Assembly: GCA_035292785.1 (NCBI GenBank)
Contig: DATDPK010000032.1
Coordinates: 1 to 50,055, forward strand
Direction of reading: 5' to 3'
Length of the DNA stretch: 50,055 nucleotides
DNA from: CABMGU01 sp035292785
Lineage (GTDB): Archaea > Nanobdellota > Nanobdellia > Woesearchaeales > ARS49
Position 1 is the first letter of the stretch; each line of letters begins with the position of its first letter. The notes under the pieces are model-generated. The model saw nothing but the letters and a program-made list of their open reading frames with translations. It was not told the DNA's origin and searched no databases. Below are positions 15,268 through 21,975 of this stretch, in pieces. Made by a program: the position numbers and the translations under genes.

Positions 15268-15369
15268 CCGAACCTATTTCGATGGTTCTATCGGACAGAA
15301 AGATAGTACCAGCGAAACTCGTTCAGAAAGAACAAGATTCTACATTCGGGATTAACCCGCTACCTTTCT
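15268..15369 (-). ncRNA. Structured 5' leader of helicase gene (three-way junction plus SD hairpin)
   Basis: A TATA box (CTTTATAAGG region, 15398-15408) places the transcript start near 15375. The leader can fold into P1 (15360-15369 with 15297-15306, 10 pairs, one G-U). P1 encloses one hairpin with a CGGG/CCCG stem (15347-15359) and another with a 7-pair stem (15318-15324 with 15330-15336, pentaloop), giving a three-way junction. A further hairpin (AACC/GGTT, 15271-15274 with 15284-15287, plus CC/GG) covers part of the GGAG ribosome site at 15266-15269. Pairings were checked by eye; function as a cis-regulatory RNA is inferred. Confidence 0.6.
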
Positions 15370-15508
15370 ATCTCTTAAGTAGTTACTAACTTTCAAGGCT
15401 TTATAAGGTTTTCGGTTTCAATAGCGAATTTGATATTGTTCTATATGGAAAATAATTCAAGAAAGTCTTATAAACCTACAATATATAGCAGTAACAAAGA
15501 GGTGAATA

Positions 15509-15922
15509 ATGCCGCGCAATGTAACTTCTAAGGTTGGCAATCTTGACAAGCTCTTACACTGGGCGCAGCACGTTGCCAGAGCAAGCAAAAAATGCATGGT
15601 CGTAGCACAGCACAAAAGAGACAGGGATGTTCTCAAAGCACTCGGCTGCAAAAACGTAGTCTATCCAAAAGAGCCGGAATCTGATTTCATACAATCTCTT
15701 GTTGACAAGGAAAAAGAATGCATCCTGTTATTTAACGGCGACAGGCCAAGCAACTCAAAATGCGAAAAACTAAGGGCAAAATTACAACAACAAGGCGTTA
15801 AAGTAAACACACGCTTCAGGAAGATTATATTTACTCAGTCAGAAAAAACATTCTCAGGACTTCTAAAGCACCTGCACAAAATAGCAGGCGGAGAAAGAGT
15901 ACATTCAGGACTGCCTGTTTAG
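15509..15922 (+). CDS. Toprim-like protein with degraded active site (COG1658-like)
   Basis: The 137-residue protein matches the archaeal small primase-like Toprim family in layout: MVVAQHKRDRDVLKALGCKN corresponds to the usual V-E-G-x-x-D-x-x-x-L start, and LLFNGDRPSNSKCEKLRAKL to the usual TDxDxxG loop. The catalytic Glu is Gln and the DxD is reduced to N-G-D, so metal-dependent chemistry is doubtful. The end VKVNTRFRKIIF is typical of the family. GAGGTGA precedes the ATG and a CTTATAAA box lies about 35 bases upstream. Confidence 0.65.
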   Translation: MPRNVTSKVGNLDKLLHWAQHVARASKKCMVVAQHKRDRDVLKALGCKNVVYPKEPESDFIQSLVDKEKECILLFNGDRPSNSKCEKLRAKLQQQGVKVNTRFRKIIFTQSEKTFSGLLKHLHKIAGGERVHSGLPV

Positions 15923-16043
15923 ATAGTTCAAGAGAGCCTGAAATATTAGGATTTTAAGACTGTGGGAAAAGGCAGGGGTTCTTGGACCGTGCAGAGTGAT
16001 AAATGCAAAAAGATTATATACAATAAAAGAATAATTCTTAAAA

Positions 16044-16295
16044 ATGAAAAAAGCAGGTGAAAAATTAGTTCTAGGCATAGTTGCAGTGGTTTTTCTTGTC
16101 GCATTAGTCTTCTTGTTGAACTTTGAGAAAGCATCAATAAATGCCCAAATAACAGAAGATTGTACAAAAATATCCAAAACCCTGGAAGGAGAAACCATAG
16201 AACTAAAACTGCTCGAAAGAGAACTAGTTAAAAAAGAAAAGGAAATGGAGGAGTTTGTAAGGCAAAATGCACCATACGCACCATTTCTCAAATAG
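16044..16295 (+). CDS. Small membrane-anchored coiled-coil protein
   Basis: An 83-residue protein with one N-terminal membrane helix (about 9-27) and a helical, charged tail (LEGETIELKLLERELVKKEK) likely to form a coiled coil. A TTATATA box lies 25-30 bases upstream. Its 3' end overlaps the next gene by 29 bases, so the two are co-transcribed. Function unknown. Confidence 0.7.
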   Translation: MKKAGEKLVLGIVAVVFLVALVFLLNFEKASINAQITEDCTKISKTLEGETIELKLLERELVKKEKEMEEFVRQNAPYAPFLK

Positions 16296-17529
16296 ACTGG
16301 CAATAACGGCAATGATTGCAATCTTGCTACTTCCGACAGCCGTGAGTGGAGAGCAACCAGCGTGGACTGGACTAGGCGTGCATGGAGATCGAGGCGAGGT
16401 CTTTGGCGGAGATGATCGCAACCTGGACAATTGGCCTAAAGGGGCAAAGGAAATGTGCGAAGGAGCATTAGCGCGAGTGTTAAAACAATGCGCCGAGGCA
16501 GAGTTTGAAAACTGGTATGTTAGAAGAGCGATAAGTGGGGAAGGCAGTTATAACGGCAAATCGCTTGACTTCGATGGTGAAGACATTATCTTTGGACCAT
16601 CAAAATGCCCGCCGACTGAGGACGTGACTCCTGCAGGCGTTACCGCAAGAAAAATCATTTCTGAATTCATTCGCTACACAAAAATCTCCACTGGCGGAGA
16701 AGGACTCAGTGATGACGCTGAAATAAGATGCAAATTTGCCTGCTTTAAATGGGAATGCCCGGAAGACTACAACCCAAACAAAATATGTGAAGCGCGAATA
16801 GTAGGCGACTTTGAAATTCGGCAAGCAGGAGGCGTAACTCAAGCAATTGATGAACAAATAGCAAAGGGAAAAAGATTCGCCCGAGAAAGCTGCGAAGCTC
16901 TCGGAGAAAATTGCAAAATCAAAAAGTGCGAAATAAAACCAATAATGGTGGATGAAACTCAGGTATTACGAGTATGCTGTGACTGCACTTGTCCAAACAC
17001 GTGGTTTGAAGAAACATTTGAGTGGGACTATTGGTTAGAGGAATACTTTGAAGAGCAGAAAGAAAAACAAGAAACTGCTGAAGGACTAATACAACGCGTA
17101 AGAGATCACTTCTCAAGGCTAAAACAGGAACGCGAAAATTTGAGGCGCGTGTATGAACAACAAAAAGAACTTGTTGAAGTACTGCGAGAGAAAAATAAGC
17201 AATGCCGAGGCATGGTAGAAATCCCTCCACCAACAATTGAAAAACCCGCAGTGCAAATTACCACGCCAACAGCGCCGTCTGCAGTCACCTGTAATATTCC
17301 TATGTTTATGGCTTGCGCGGATGAATTTAATCCGCAGGAATGCGTTAACGCATGTCCGTACGTGCAAATAGAATGTCCCGCAGGAACTCCGCAAACGGAA
17401 TGCAAAGAAATAGACAAAGAATGCTCAAATCAATGTCTGGTTAAGATGGATTCACACATAAGTAATTGCCTTAAATCAAGCCACTGCACTAAAGAAGAAA
17501 TCATTGCTGGCGGCGGCGCACCTAGATAA
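16267..17529 (+). CDS. Secreted Cys-rich protein with coiled coil
   Basis: The 420-residue protein begins with a signal peptide (MHHTHHFSNRLAITAMIAIL up to AVSGEQ). A mixed domain with many cysteines (CKFACFKWECPEDYNPNKIC, CCDCTCPNTW) follows. A charged coiled coil spans about 255-315, then a Pro/Thr linker, and finally a compact cysteine module (CNIPMFMACADEF, NACPYVQIECPAG, ECSNQCL). The many even-spaced Cys residues suggest disulfides outside the cell. It starts inside the preceding membrane-protein gene. No named family is recognised. Confidence 0.75.
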   Translation: MHHTHHFSNRLAITAMIAILLLPTAVSGEQPAWTGLGVHGDRGEVFGGDDRNLDNWPKGAKEMCEGALARVLKQCAEAEFENWYVRRAISGEGSYNGKSLDFDGEDIIFGPSKCPPTEDVTPAGVTARKIISEFIRYTKISTGGEGLSDDAEIRCKFACFKWECPEDYNPNKICEARIVGDFEIRQAGGVTQAIDEQIAKGKRFARESCEALGENCKIKKCEIKPIMVDETQVLRVCCDCTCPNTWFEETFEWDYWLEEYFEEQKEKQETAEGLIQRVRDHFSRLKQERENLRRVYEQQKELVEVLREKNKQCRGMVEIPPPTIEKPAVQITTPTAPSAVTCNIPMFMACADEFNPQECVNACPYVQIECPAGTPQTECKEIDKECSNQCLVKMDSHISNCLKSSHCTKEEIIAGGGAPR

Positions 17530-17629
17530 ACAAGAGATCGATTCTGCAGCTTACATCTGCTAAAAACCATCCCCTTCTTATTCAGTTATTTCGGATATTT
17601 ATTTAAATACAGGATTAATCATTATTTTT

Positions 17630-18145
17630 ATGGAACCAAACTTACTCGTCTCATATGACTCAAGAGGAGGATATTTTGCAGGCAAGAATGAAATACAAAA
17701 CATTCTAACAAAATTAGGAGACCAGAAAGCAGACCAACAACTCTTGGTGCCGGGCATCATAGGAGTTTCTACATCATTAAAAGCACGCAATGTAATAGAA
17801 GAAGTGCGCGAAATGGCAGCAGCAGACCCAAGGTCATTCAATTTCACTCTAAAATGGGCGCCGGCAGACTATTGGTGCGATGCAACAATTGACAAAATAA
17901 AAGAAGTTGTAAAAGAAGAAATAAAAGACTTAATCGTGCCAGACGACAATTACGCAATAGATGTGGTAAAACACAGAAGCGAATTACACAAAGAACAAAT
18001 CATAGAAGCAATAGCGCCAATGCTAAAAGGCAAAGTTAATCTTGATTATCCGCAAAAAATATTACGAATAGAACTATTTGACAAAAGAGCGACAGTAACC
18101 CTGCTGAAGCCAAAAGACATTTTTTCTGTAGTAAAAGGGGAATAA
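17630..18145 (+). CDS. THUMP-domain RNA-binding protein (COG1818-like)
   Basis: The 171-residue protein fits the archaeal stand-alone THUMP family: MEPNLLVSYDSRGGYFAGKN, GVSTSLKARNVIEEVREMAA, and the core where FNFTLKWAPADYWCDATIDK leads to a closing LDYPQKILRIELFDKRATVT. THUMP domains bind the tRNA acceptor end and deliver modifying enzymes. No methyltransferase domain is fused, so it may partner one. A TTTATTTAAATA box about 30 bases upstream gives a leaderless mRNA. It sits next to a tRNA-Leu gene. Confidence 0.85.
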   Translation: MEPNLLVSYDSRGGYFAGKNEIQNILTKLGDQKADQQLLVPGIIGVSTSLKARNVIEEVREMAAADPRSFNFTLKWAPADYWCDATIDKIKEVVKEEIKDLIVPDDNYAIDVVKHRSELHKEQIIEAIAPMLKGKVNLDYPQKILRIELFDKRATVTLLKPKDIFSVVKGE

Positions 18146-18179
18146 GTTTAAATATCGTCCGGAAGGATTAATTTCTTGC

Positions 18180-18263
18180 GCGGCGGTTCCAGAGCGGTCT
18201 AATGGGCAAGCTTCAGGAGCTTGTGGCTTAGTGCCTTCGCAGGTTCGAATCCTGTCCGCCGCA
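18180..18263 (+). tRNA. tRNA-Leu (anticodon CAG)
   Basis: An 84-base type II tRNA. The acceptor is GCGGCGG/CCGCCGC with discriminator A, the anticodon stem CAAGC/GCTTG holds loop TTCAGGA (anticodon CAG, reads CUG), the variable arm is TGGC/GCC-type, and the T-arm is GCAGG-TTCGAAT-CCTGT. The CCA end is not encoded. An AGTTTAAATATC box (18146-18157) lies about 25 bases upstream. No intron is needed for a full cloverleaf. Confidence 0.93.
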
Positions 18264-18286
18264 TAACCCTCTGAAAAGGCAGGGAT

Positions 18287-18973
18287 TCATGAAGGGTTCT
18301 TTTTAAAGACGACTTCCCACTGGGCCCAATTACCTTTCTTCGGCGGTTCGCGTGGAATAATTTGCTGAATTGGTTCCACAATGAGAGAGAAATCATTTCG
18401 TGTCATGCTCAAGAGCTCATCACGCGAATAGAAGTGTATGGGAAGGTCACGCTTCGGTCCTTCAAGATACTGAATGGTAAAACCACCGAGATCATTTCTT
18501 TCGAGAATGTTGTGTTGAAACTTTATTTGAGTGGATATTGAGTTGACGCGAAGGAAAAAAAGGCCTTGTGGTTTCAATAAAGAAGCGGCCTTTGTAAAAT
18601 ATTGCTCAATATCTTTCTGACCGCCGTGCTGGAATACTTGAATTGCAATTAAATAATCAAAAAGACTGTCTGCATCAAAAGATCGGAAATCTTCACAAAA
18701 TAGTTTATTCCCAAAAGAGGGTTCCTGCTCTGAAAGTTGTTTAAGCGCTATCTTTGATGCGTCCAATCCATAAAGATTTAATCCTGTGCGAATAAGAGGC
18801 AAATAATTACGACCATTGCCACACCCAACATATAATCCACGCCCGTTTTTGATCTCTGGAAACCGTTCCAGTGTTGAGAGTATCGTATTGACAAAATTAA
18901 CTGGCGGCTCATGAGCATATTTACCGGTTTCATACTCCGCGTCCCATCGCTGAGAAAGTAGCTTATCACTCAT
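18287..18973 (-). CDS. Class I SAM-dependent methyltransferase
   Basis: About 228 residues with the Rossmann methyltransferase motifs: glycine loop GLYVGCGNGRNYLPL, acidic strand end LYGLDASKIALKQL, motif DYLIAIQVFQHGG and post-loop LLKPQGLFFLRV. The glycine loop has V-G-C-G-N-G in place of the common D-x-G-x-G. I prefer ATG 18973 (MSDKLLSQRW) to ATG 18997 because an ATAAATAAAC element (TATA box on this strand) covers 18998-19006, which would make 18973 leaderless. The substrate is not predictable. Confidence 0.85.
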   Translation of the reverse strand: MSDKLLSQRWDAEYETGKYAHEPPVNFVNTILSTLERFPEIKNGRGLYVGCGNGRNYLPLIRTGLNLYGLDASKIALKQLSEQEPSFGNKLFCEDFRSFDADSLFDYLIAIQVFQHGGQKDIEQYFTKAASLLKPQGLFFLRVNSISTQIKFQHNILERNDLGGFTIQYLEGPKRDLPIHFYSRDELLSMTRNDFSLIVEPIQQIIPREPPKKGNWAQWEVVFKKNPS

Positions 18974-19082
18974 TTTAGTCCATTGGATTAATGGCATAAA
19001 TAAACATTACGAATTACGTCACATTTCTGGATAGTCTTGATAAAGCACGATTTGAATAATCATTCAATGCCTTAAAATAGCG

Positions 19083-19195
19083 CGCCGGGGCGGGGAGATT
19101 CAACCCCCGGTTTTACCGAAAAGTATTTGAACCCCGAAGTCCTTTTGGACACTAAGGTTTCAACTTAGCGGTCTACCGTGTTGACCGACCCCGGC
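19083..19195 (-). tRNA. Type II tRNA with serine-like body and T-loop intron
   Basis: On the minus strand: acceptor GCCGGGG/CCCCGGC with discriminator G, TC at positions 8-9, D stem GGTC/GACC, anticodon stem CTAAG/CTTAG with loop TTGAAAC, long variable arm (GTCC-AAAA-GGAC) and T stem CGGGG/CCCCG. Body features (G73, long variable arm, acceptor) match archaeal tRNA-Ser. By standard loop numbering the anticodon is GAA (Phe); a one-base shift would read TGA (Ser). The T-loop is complete only if a 29-base intron (19097-19125) is removed. The mature length is 84. A CATATAAAGG box lies about 25 bases upstream. Confidence 0.8.
19097..19125 (-). other. 29-nt tRNA intron at position 59/60
   Basis: The flanks form a bulge-helix-bulge: outer helix CGGGG/CCCCG, 4-bp central helix TTCA/TGAA, 3-base bulges AAT and TCT on opposite strands, and an inner hairpin with CGGT/ACCG. 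Cutting each bulge after its second base gives T-loop TTCAAAT exactly. This matches the strict archaeal splicing motif. Position 59/60 is known in some Crenarchaeota and is unusual elsewhere. Confidence 0.75.
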
Positions 19196-19284
19196 GCATT
19201 TTTATTTCTATTTTTTGCCTTTATATGCGTTTACAAGAAAAAACCGGATAGTTTCACATCTTAGACCTAAAATTATCCGAAAAA

Positions 19285-19698
19285 TCAATAAGAATCCGGA
19301 ATTTCTGCATTCTGCAAAGAACGCCTTCGCCTTAATGCAGGCGTAATCATATCAAAAATCAAGTAATCCAATGCGTGAATTCCAAGCCCACCAAGAAGAT
19401 ACTTGTCACCTATGTCAAAACCTTCGAGCTGACTTTCAGGAAGCAATGTTTTAACTGCAATAGCACCTGTGAATTGGACAATTGGCGTGATCCGTGCAAG
19501 CACAAAACGCAGGCAATGAATACCCCGCCGATAATGTGCTGAAAGTTGATTTCTCCAAATCCTCTCATCTATTTCAGGAATGCCACTAATCTGCGTCAGA
19601 AGTTCTTCACGAGGAATGGGCGGTTCAGGCATAGTTCTATACAAATCATACCCGCTTAGTCTTTCCACTGACCCGCGAACAATATCAGAAAGCCCCAT
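19285..19698 (-). CDS. Hypothetical membrane-associated protein
   Basis: About 137 residues. The N-terminal half is soluble (MGLSDIVRGSVERLSGYDLY, with a PEPPIPREELLTQ turn). The second half has two moderately hydrophobic segments (FVLARITPIVQFTGAIAVKT and YLLGGLGIHALDYLIFDMIT) and an Arg-rich end. I chose ATG 19698 because the TATTTAAA box at 19745-19752 rules out starts further upstream. No family recognised. Confidence 0.55.
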   Translation of the reverse strand: MGLSDIVRGSVERLSGYDLYRTMPEPPIPREELLTQISGIPEIDERIWRNQLSAHYRRGIHCLRFVLARITPIVQFTGAIAVKTLLPESQLEGFDIGDKYLLGGLGIHALDYLIFDMITPALRRRRSLQNAEIPDSY

Positions 19699-19744
19699 AT
19701 GGAACGGTAAGTGTTCAAAACTTATTAATCTTTGCCAGCAAACC

Positions 19745-19752
19745 TTTAAATA
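19745..19752. promoter_or_regulatory. Shared divergent TATA element
   Basis: TTTAAATA reads as a box on both strands and lies between the divergent genes starting at 19698 (minus) and 19790 (plus), 40-50 bases from each start. One TATA-binding site may serve both directions. Confidence 0.4.
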
Positions 19753-19789
19753 CACCATTTTCTTTTACAGAATAAAAAGAGCGTGAACA

Positions 19790-20239
19790 ATGGAAGACGT
19801 GTATATCTTTTTTGCAATAATAAGCGTAATAGGAGTGACAGCTCTTTTCCTTGCAGACGCTTCCCTTTCAGGCAATTTCGGAATGCCATCAAGCGTAATG
19901 CCACACGTAAGCGGCTATCAATACACTGCACCTACCGGCGGACGGCCCTCAACACAAATGCCAAGAACAATGGGCAGCCAAGGACCAATAGGAATGCACC
20001 CGGAAATATGCACAAACGGAATAGATGATGATGCTGACAGACTAATCGACTGCAATGACGTGGAATGCAGGACAGACGCATCGTGCAGCGGTGGATGCAG
20101 GGTGGACCAGTACACACTCAAGAAACCAGGCGCATTAATGTGCAGAAGCGGAAATAGAGTAAAATGCGTAGGAAATACGTGGCAGGCATTGCCGTGCCAA
20201 ACAAATCAAGCCTGCTATGGAAATGGAAATTGCAGATGA
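19790..20239 (+). CDS. Secreted Cys-rich surface protein
   Basis: The 149-residue protein has an N-terminal membrane/signal segment (about 4-25), a Pro/Met/Gln-rich linker and the motif EICTNGIDDDADRLIDCNDV (about 73-92). That motif resembles the calcium-binding DNGxDDDxDxxxDC repeats found in surface proteins. A small domain with four to six Cys residues follows (SGGCRVDQYTL, MCRSGNRVKCVGNTW). It leads a two-gene unit; the next gene starts 9 bases later. Confidence 0.7.
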   Translation: MEDVYIFFAIISVIGVTALFLADASLSGNFGMPSSVMPHVSGYQYTAPTGGRPSTQMPRTMGSQGPIGMHPEICTNGIDDDADRLIDCNDVECRTDASCSGGCRVDQYTLKKPGALMCRSGNRVKCVGNTWQALPCQTNQACYGNGNCR

Positions 20240-20248
20240 GGTGAAAAA

Positions 20249-20644
20249 ATGGAAAACAGATATGCTTTAATCGGAATTTTGGTGATAATGCTTATCGGCG
20301 TAGGCGCAGTTGTTCATTTGAATACTGCAACAGGAGCAATATCCACTTCTTCATATGGCTCTTACGGCTATACCAGCAAGATTTATGGAGGCGCCATTGA
20401 AAAAGCATTCAGGGAAAACCCAAAGGCAATCAGCGATGGCTATGCCAAATCGCAGTTTGTCCTCAAAAACCAGCAATACTTGTACGCAAACAAGGACAAA
20501 TGGGACTGCAGCTACGGCAAAGAAGCAGAAAGCAGCCCATACCCATGCGTGTTTGATGATAGCGTTGGAAAATACTGCTGCATAATACCTAGCAAAGCCT
20601 TGTCTCTCTCAAACCCAACTCGATCGCTGTCTGGATCTTCGTAA
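20249..20644 (+). CDS. Membrane-anchored surface protein
   Basis: The 131-residue protein has one N-terminal membrane helix (ALIGILVIMLIGVGAVVHLN), a Ser/Tyr/Gly-rich linker and a small extracytoplasmic domain with four Cys residues (DKWDCSYG, YPCVFDD, YCCIIPS). GAGGTGA precedes the ATG. The 3' end overlaps the convergent nuclease gene by 56 bases in a different frame, which is long for this window. Function unknown. Confidence 0.7.
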   Translation: MENRYALIGILVIMLIGVGAVVHLNTATGAISTSSYGSYGYTSKIYGGAIEKAFRENPKAISDGYAKSQFVLKNQQYLYANKDKWDCSYGKEAESSPYPCVFDDSVGKYCCIIPSKALSLSNPTRSLSGSS

Positions 20645-21203
20645 AACAGCGTAAATTTTCTTTTTTAATTTTATTAACACTACTGCAATAGCAGCCGTAA
20701 AAAACATCGCCCTCATCACTTGCAACAGCAATAGCGCCCTTAGGACAACCAAACTCAACACACCTGGCACCAAACCTCTTATACTGCGTCTCATCAACAT
20801 TCCATATTCCCTTACTGGCATCCTGCGCCTCTTTCTGAGCTTTCCTAAACAATTCAACATAACGCAAGTCAGGAGGATAGTAAGTAGCACGAGCCCAGCC
20901 ATCCTCTACTAATCTCAAATTCACAAAAACATCTTCAGCGTAAATATACCTCAATAATCTCCCATAAATATCCCTGTCTGTAACATCAGGTTCAAAACTC
21001 AAATTCCTCCCCTGCAAAAGCCTCTGAAGCTCATAAGAAGCCCTGTCATAATTAGCATCGCCCATCTCAGGAGTATCAATGCCAAGCAATCTCACAACCT
21101 CTCCGTTATTCAGGACAAAAGTATCGCCGTCAACAACATAACGCAAACCATTCGGGTCATAAGCACAAGAAACCAGCAAAAGCAAAAGCACTGCTTTTTT
21201 CAT
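20589..21203 (-). CDS. Secreted SNase-like nuclease lipoprotein
   Basis: The 204-residue protein has a lipoprotein signal ending LLLVSC and a staphylococcal-nuclease domain: VVDGDTFVLNNGEVVRLLGI with DTPE (catalytic Arg and Glu) and DRDIYGRLLRYIY (second catalytic Arg). The C-terminal Cys-rich part (EFGCPKGAIAVASDEGDVFY, GCYCSSVNKI) resembles the small metal-binding Ada-like module often fused to such nucleases. It should degrade DNA or RNA outside the cell, perhaps for nucleotide scavenging. A TTTAAA box 25 bases upstream (21228-21233) is shared with the divergent gene. Confidence 0.88.
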   Translation of the reverse strand: MKKAVLLLLLVSCAYDPNGLRYVVDGDTFVLNNGEVVRLLGIDTPEMGDANYDRASYELQRLLQGRNLSFEPDVTDRDIYGRLLRYIYAEDVFVNLRLVEDGWARATYYPPDLRYVELFRKAQKEAQDASKGIWNVDETQYKRFGARCVEFGCPKGAIAVASDEGDVFYGCYCSSVNKIKKENLRCFTKIQTAIELGLRETRLC

Positions 21204-21227
21204 AAGTTATACAAATAAAGAAACATA

Positions 21228-21233
21228 TTTAAA
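21228..21233. promoter_or_regulatory. Shared divergent TTTAAA box
   Basis: TATTTAAATTA is self-complementary at its core and lies about 25 bases from both the nuclease start (21203, minus) and the surface-protein start (21256, plus). A single box could place both leaderless transcripts. Confidence 0.5.
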
Positions 21234-21255
21234 TTATTGCCAAATAAACAATTCT

Positions 21256-21975
21256 ATGAAATGGTGGCTATTGCTCCTATTGATAACAACTGCAAGCGCT
21301 TACACGATTTCTGACTATCCAACCTTCTTTGTTGAAAACGGAAAATTCCAGGCAATTTACGTTGTTGGAGAAGAATCACCCTCCTTAGACGTAGTTTCAG
21401 CAACAGTCATCTCCACAGCCCTTGCAAAATATCCAAACGTAACAACTGACATAGGAACAGCAAGACTTGACATAGAAATAGCAGATATCACCAAAAAAGA
21501 CGCAATAGTGATAGGAAGCCCGTGCGAGAACAAGGCAGCAGCACAGCTCGAAGGCAACCCAGAACCGTGCTACAAAGACTTAGGAGGCAGCGCAGGTTAC
21601 ATCAAGCTGTTTGAAAAAGGAGGAAATGTGCAACTGCTGATAACAGGATTTACAGCAGAAGACAGGCACGCGGCAGCAAAGTTTTTAGCAGAAAGAGCAA
21701 CAAACATACACCTGTCATCATATATAATTCCTACAAATACGGGCTCAACACCGCCATTCTTTGAACAAAAAAACAAGACAGCGCAGAATACAACAACTGC
21801 TCAGAATGCGACAATTGAAACAAAAGAAACGCCTGTGGAAAACACTCAGCTCGAAGCAAAAGCAGAATTAACAGTCACAAAACAAGTTGGCGAATACGAA
21901 CCATTGCGAGAACTTCCGAAGAAAAAAGGATTTTTTGAACGATTCTGGAACTGGCTGACGAGCTTTTTCACTTAA
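21256..21975 (+). CDS. S-layer-type surface protein with C-terminal aromatic tail
   Basis: The 239-residue protein has a signal peptide (MKWWLLLLLITTASA) and then one S-layer-like domain: YPTFFVENGKFQAIYVVGEE, DAIVIGSPCENKAAAQLEGN and GGNVQLLITGFTAEDRHAAA, a pattern common in archaeal S-layer homologues. A Thr/Asn-rich, glycosylatable linker (KTAQNTTTAQNATIE) leads to the end KKKGFFERFWNWLTSFFT. That tail recurs in the 48330-49049 protein. It is probably an accessory cell-wall component. Its stop shares TTAA with the convergent pgi stop. Confidence 0.8.
   Translation: MKWWLLLLLITTASAYTISDYPTFFVENGKFQAIYVVGEESPSLDVVSATVISTALAKYPNVTTDIGTARLDIEIADITKKDAIVIGSPCENKAAAQLEGNPEPCYKDLGGSAGYIKLFEKGGNVQLLITGFTAEDRHAAAKFLAERATNIHLSSYIIPTNTGSTPPFFEQKNKTAQNTTTAQNATIETKETPVENTQLEAKAELTVTKQVGEYEPLRELPKKKGFFERFWNWLTSFFT

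Noticed and set aside
15923..16043. C/D-box small RNA in the gap after the Toprim-like gene
   Set aside because: No RTGATGA and CTGA pair with suitable spacing was found.
19699..19758. Upstream start for the minus-strand gene ending at 19285
   Set aside because: That ATG lies upstream of the TATTTAAA box and would not be transcribed from it.
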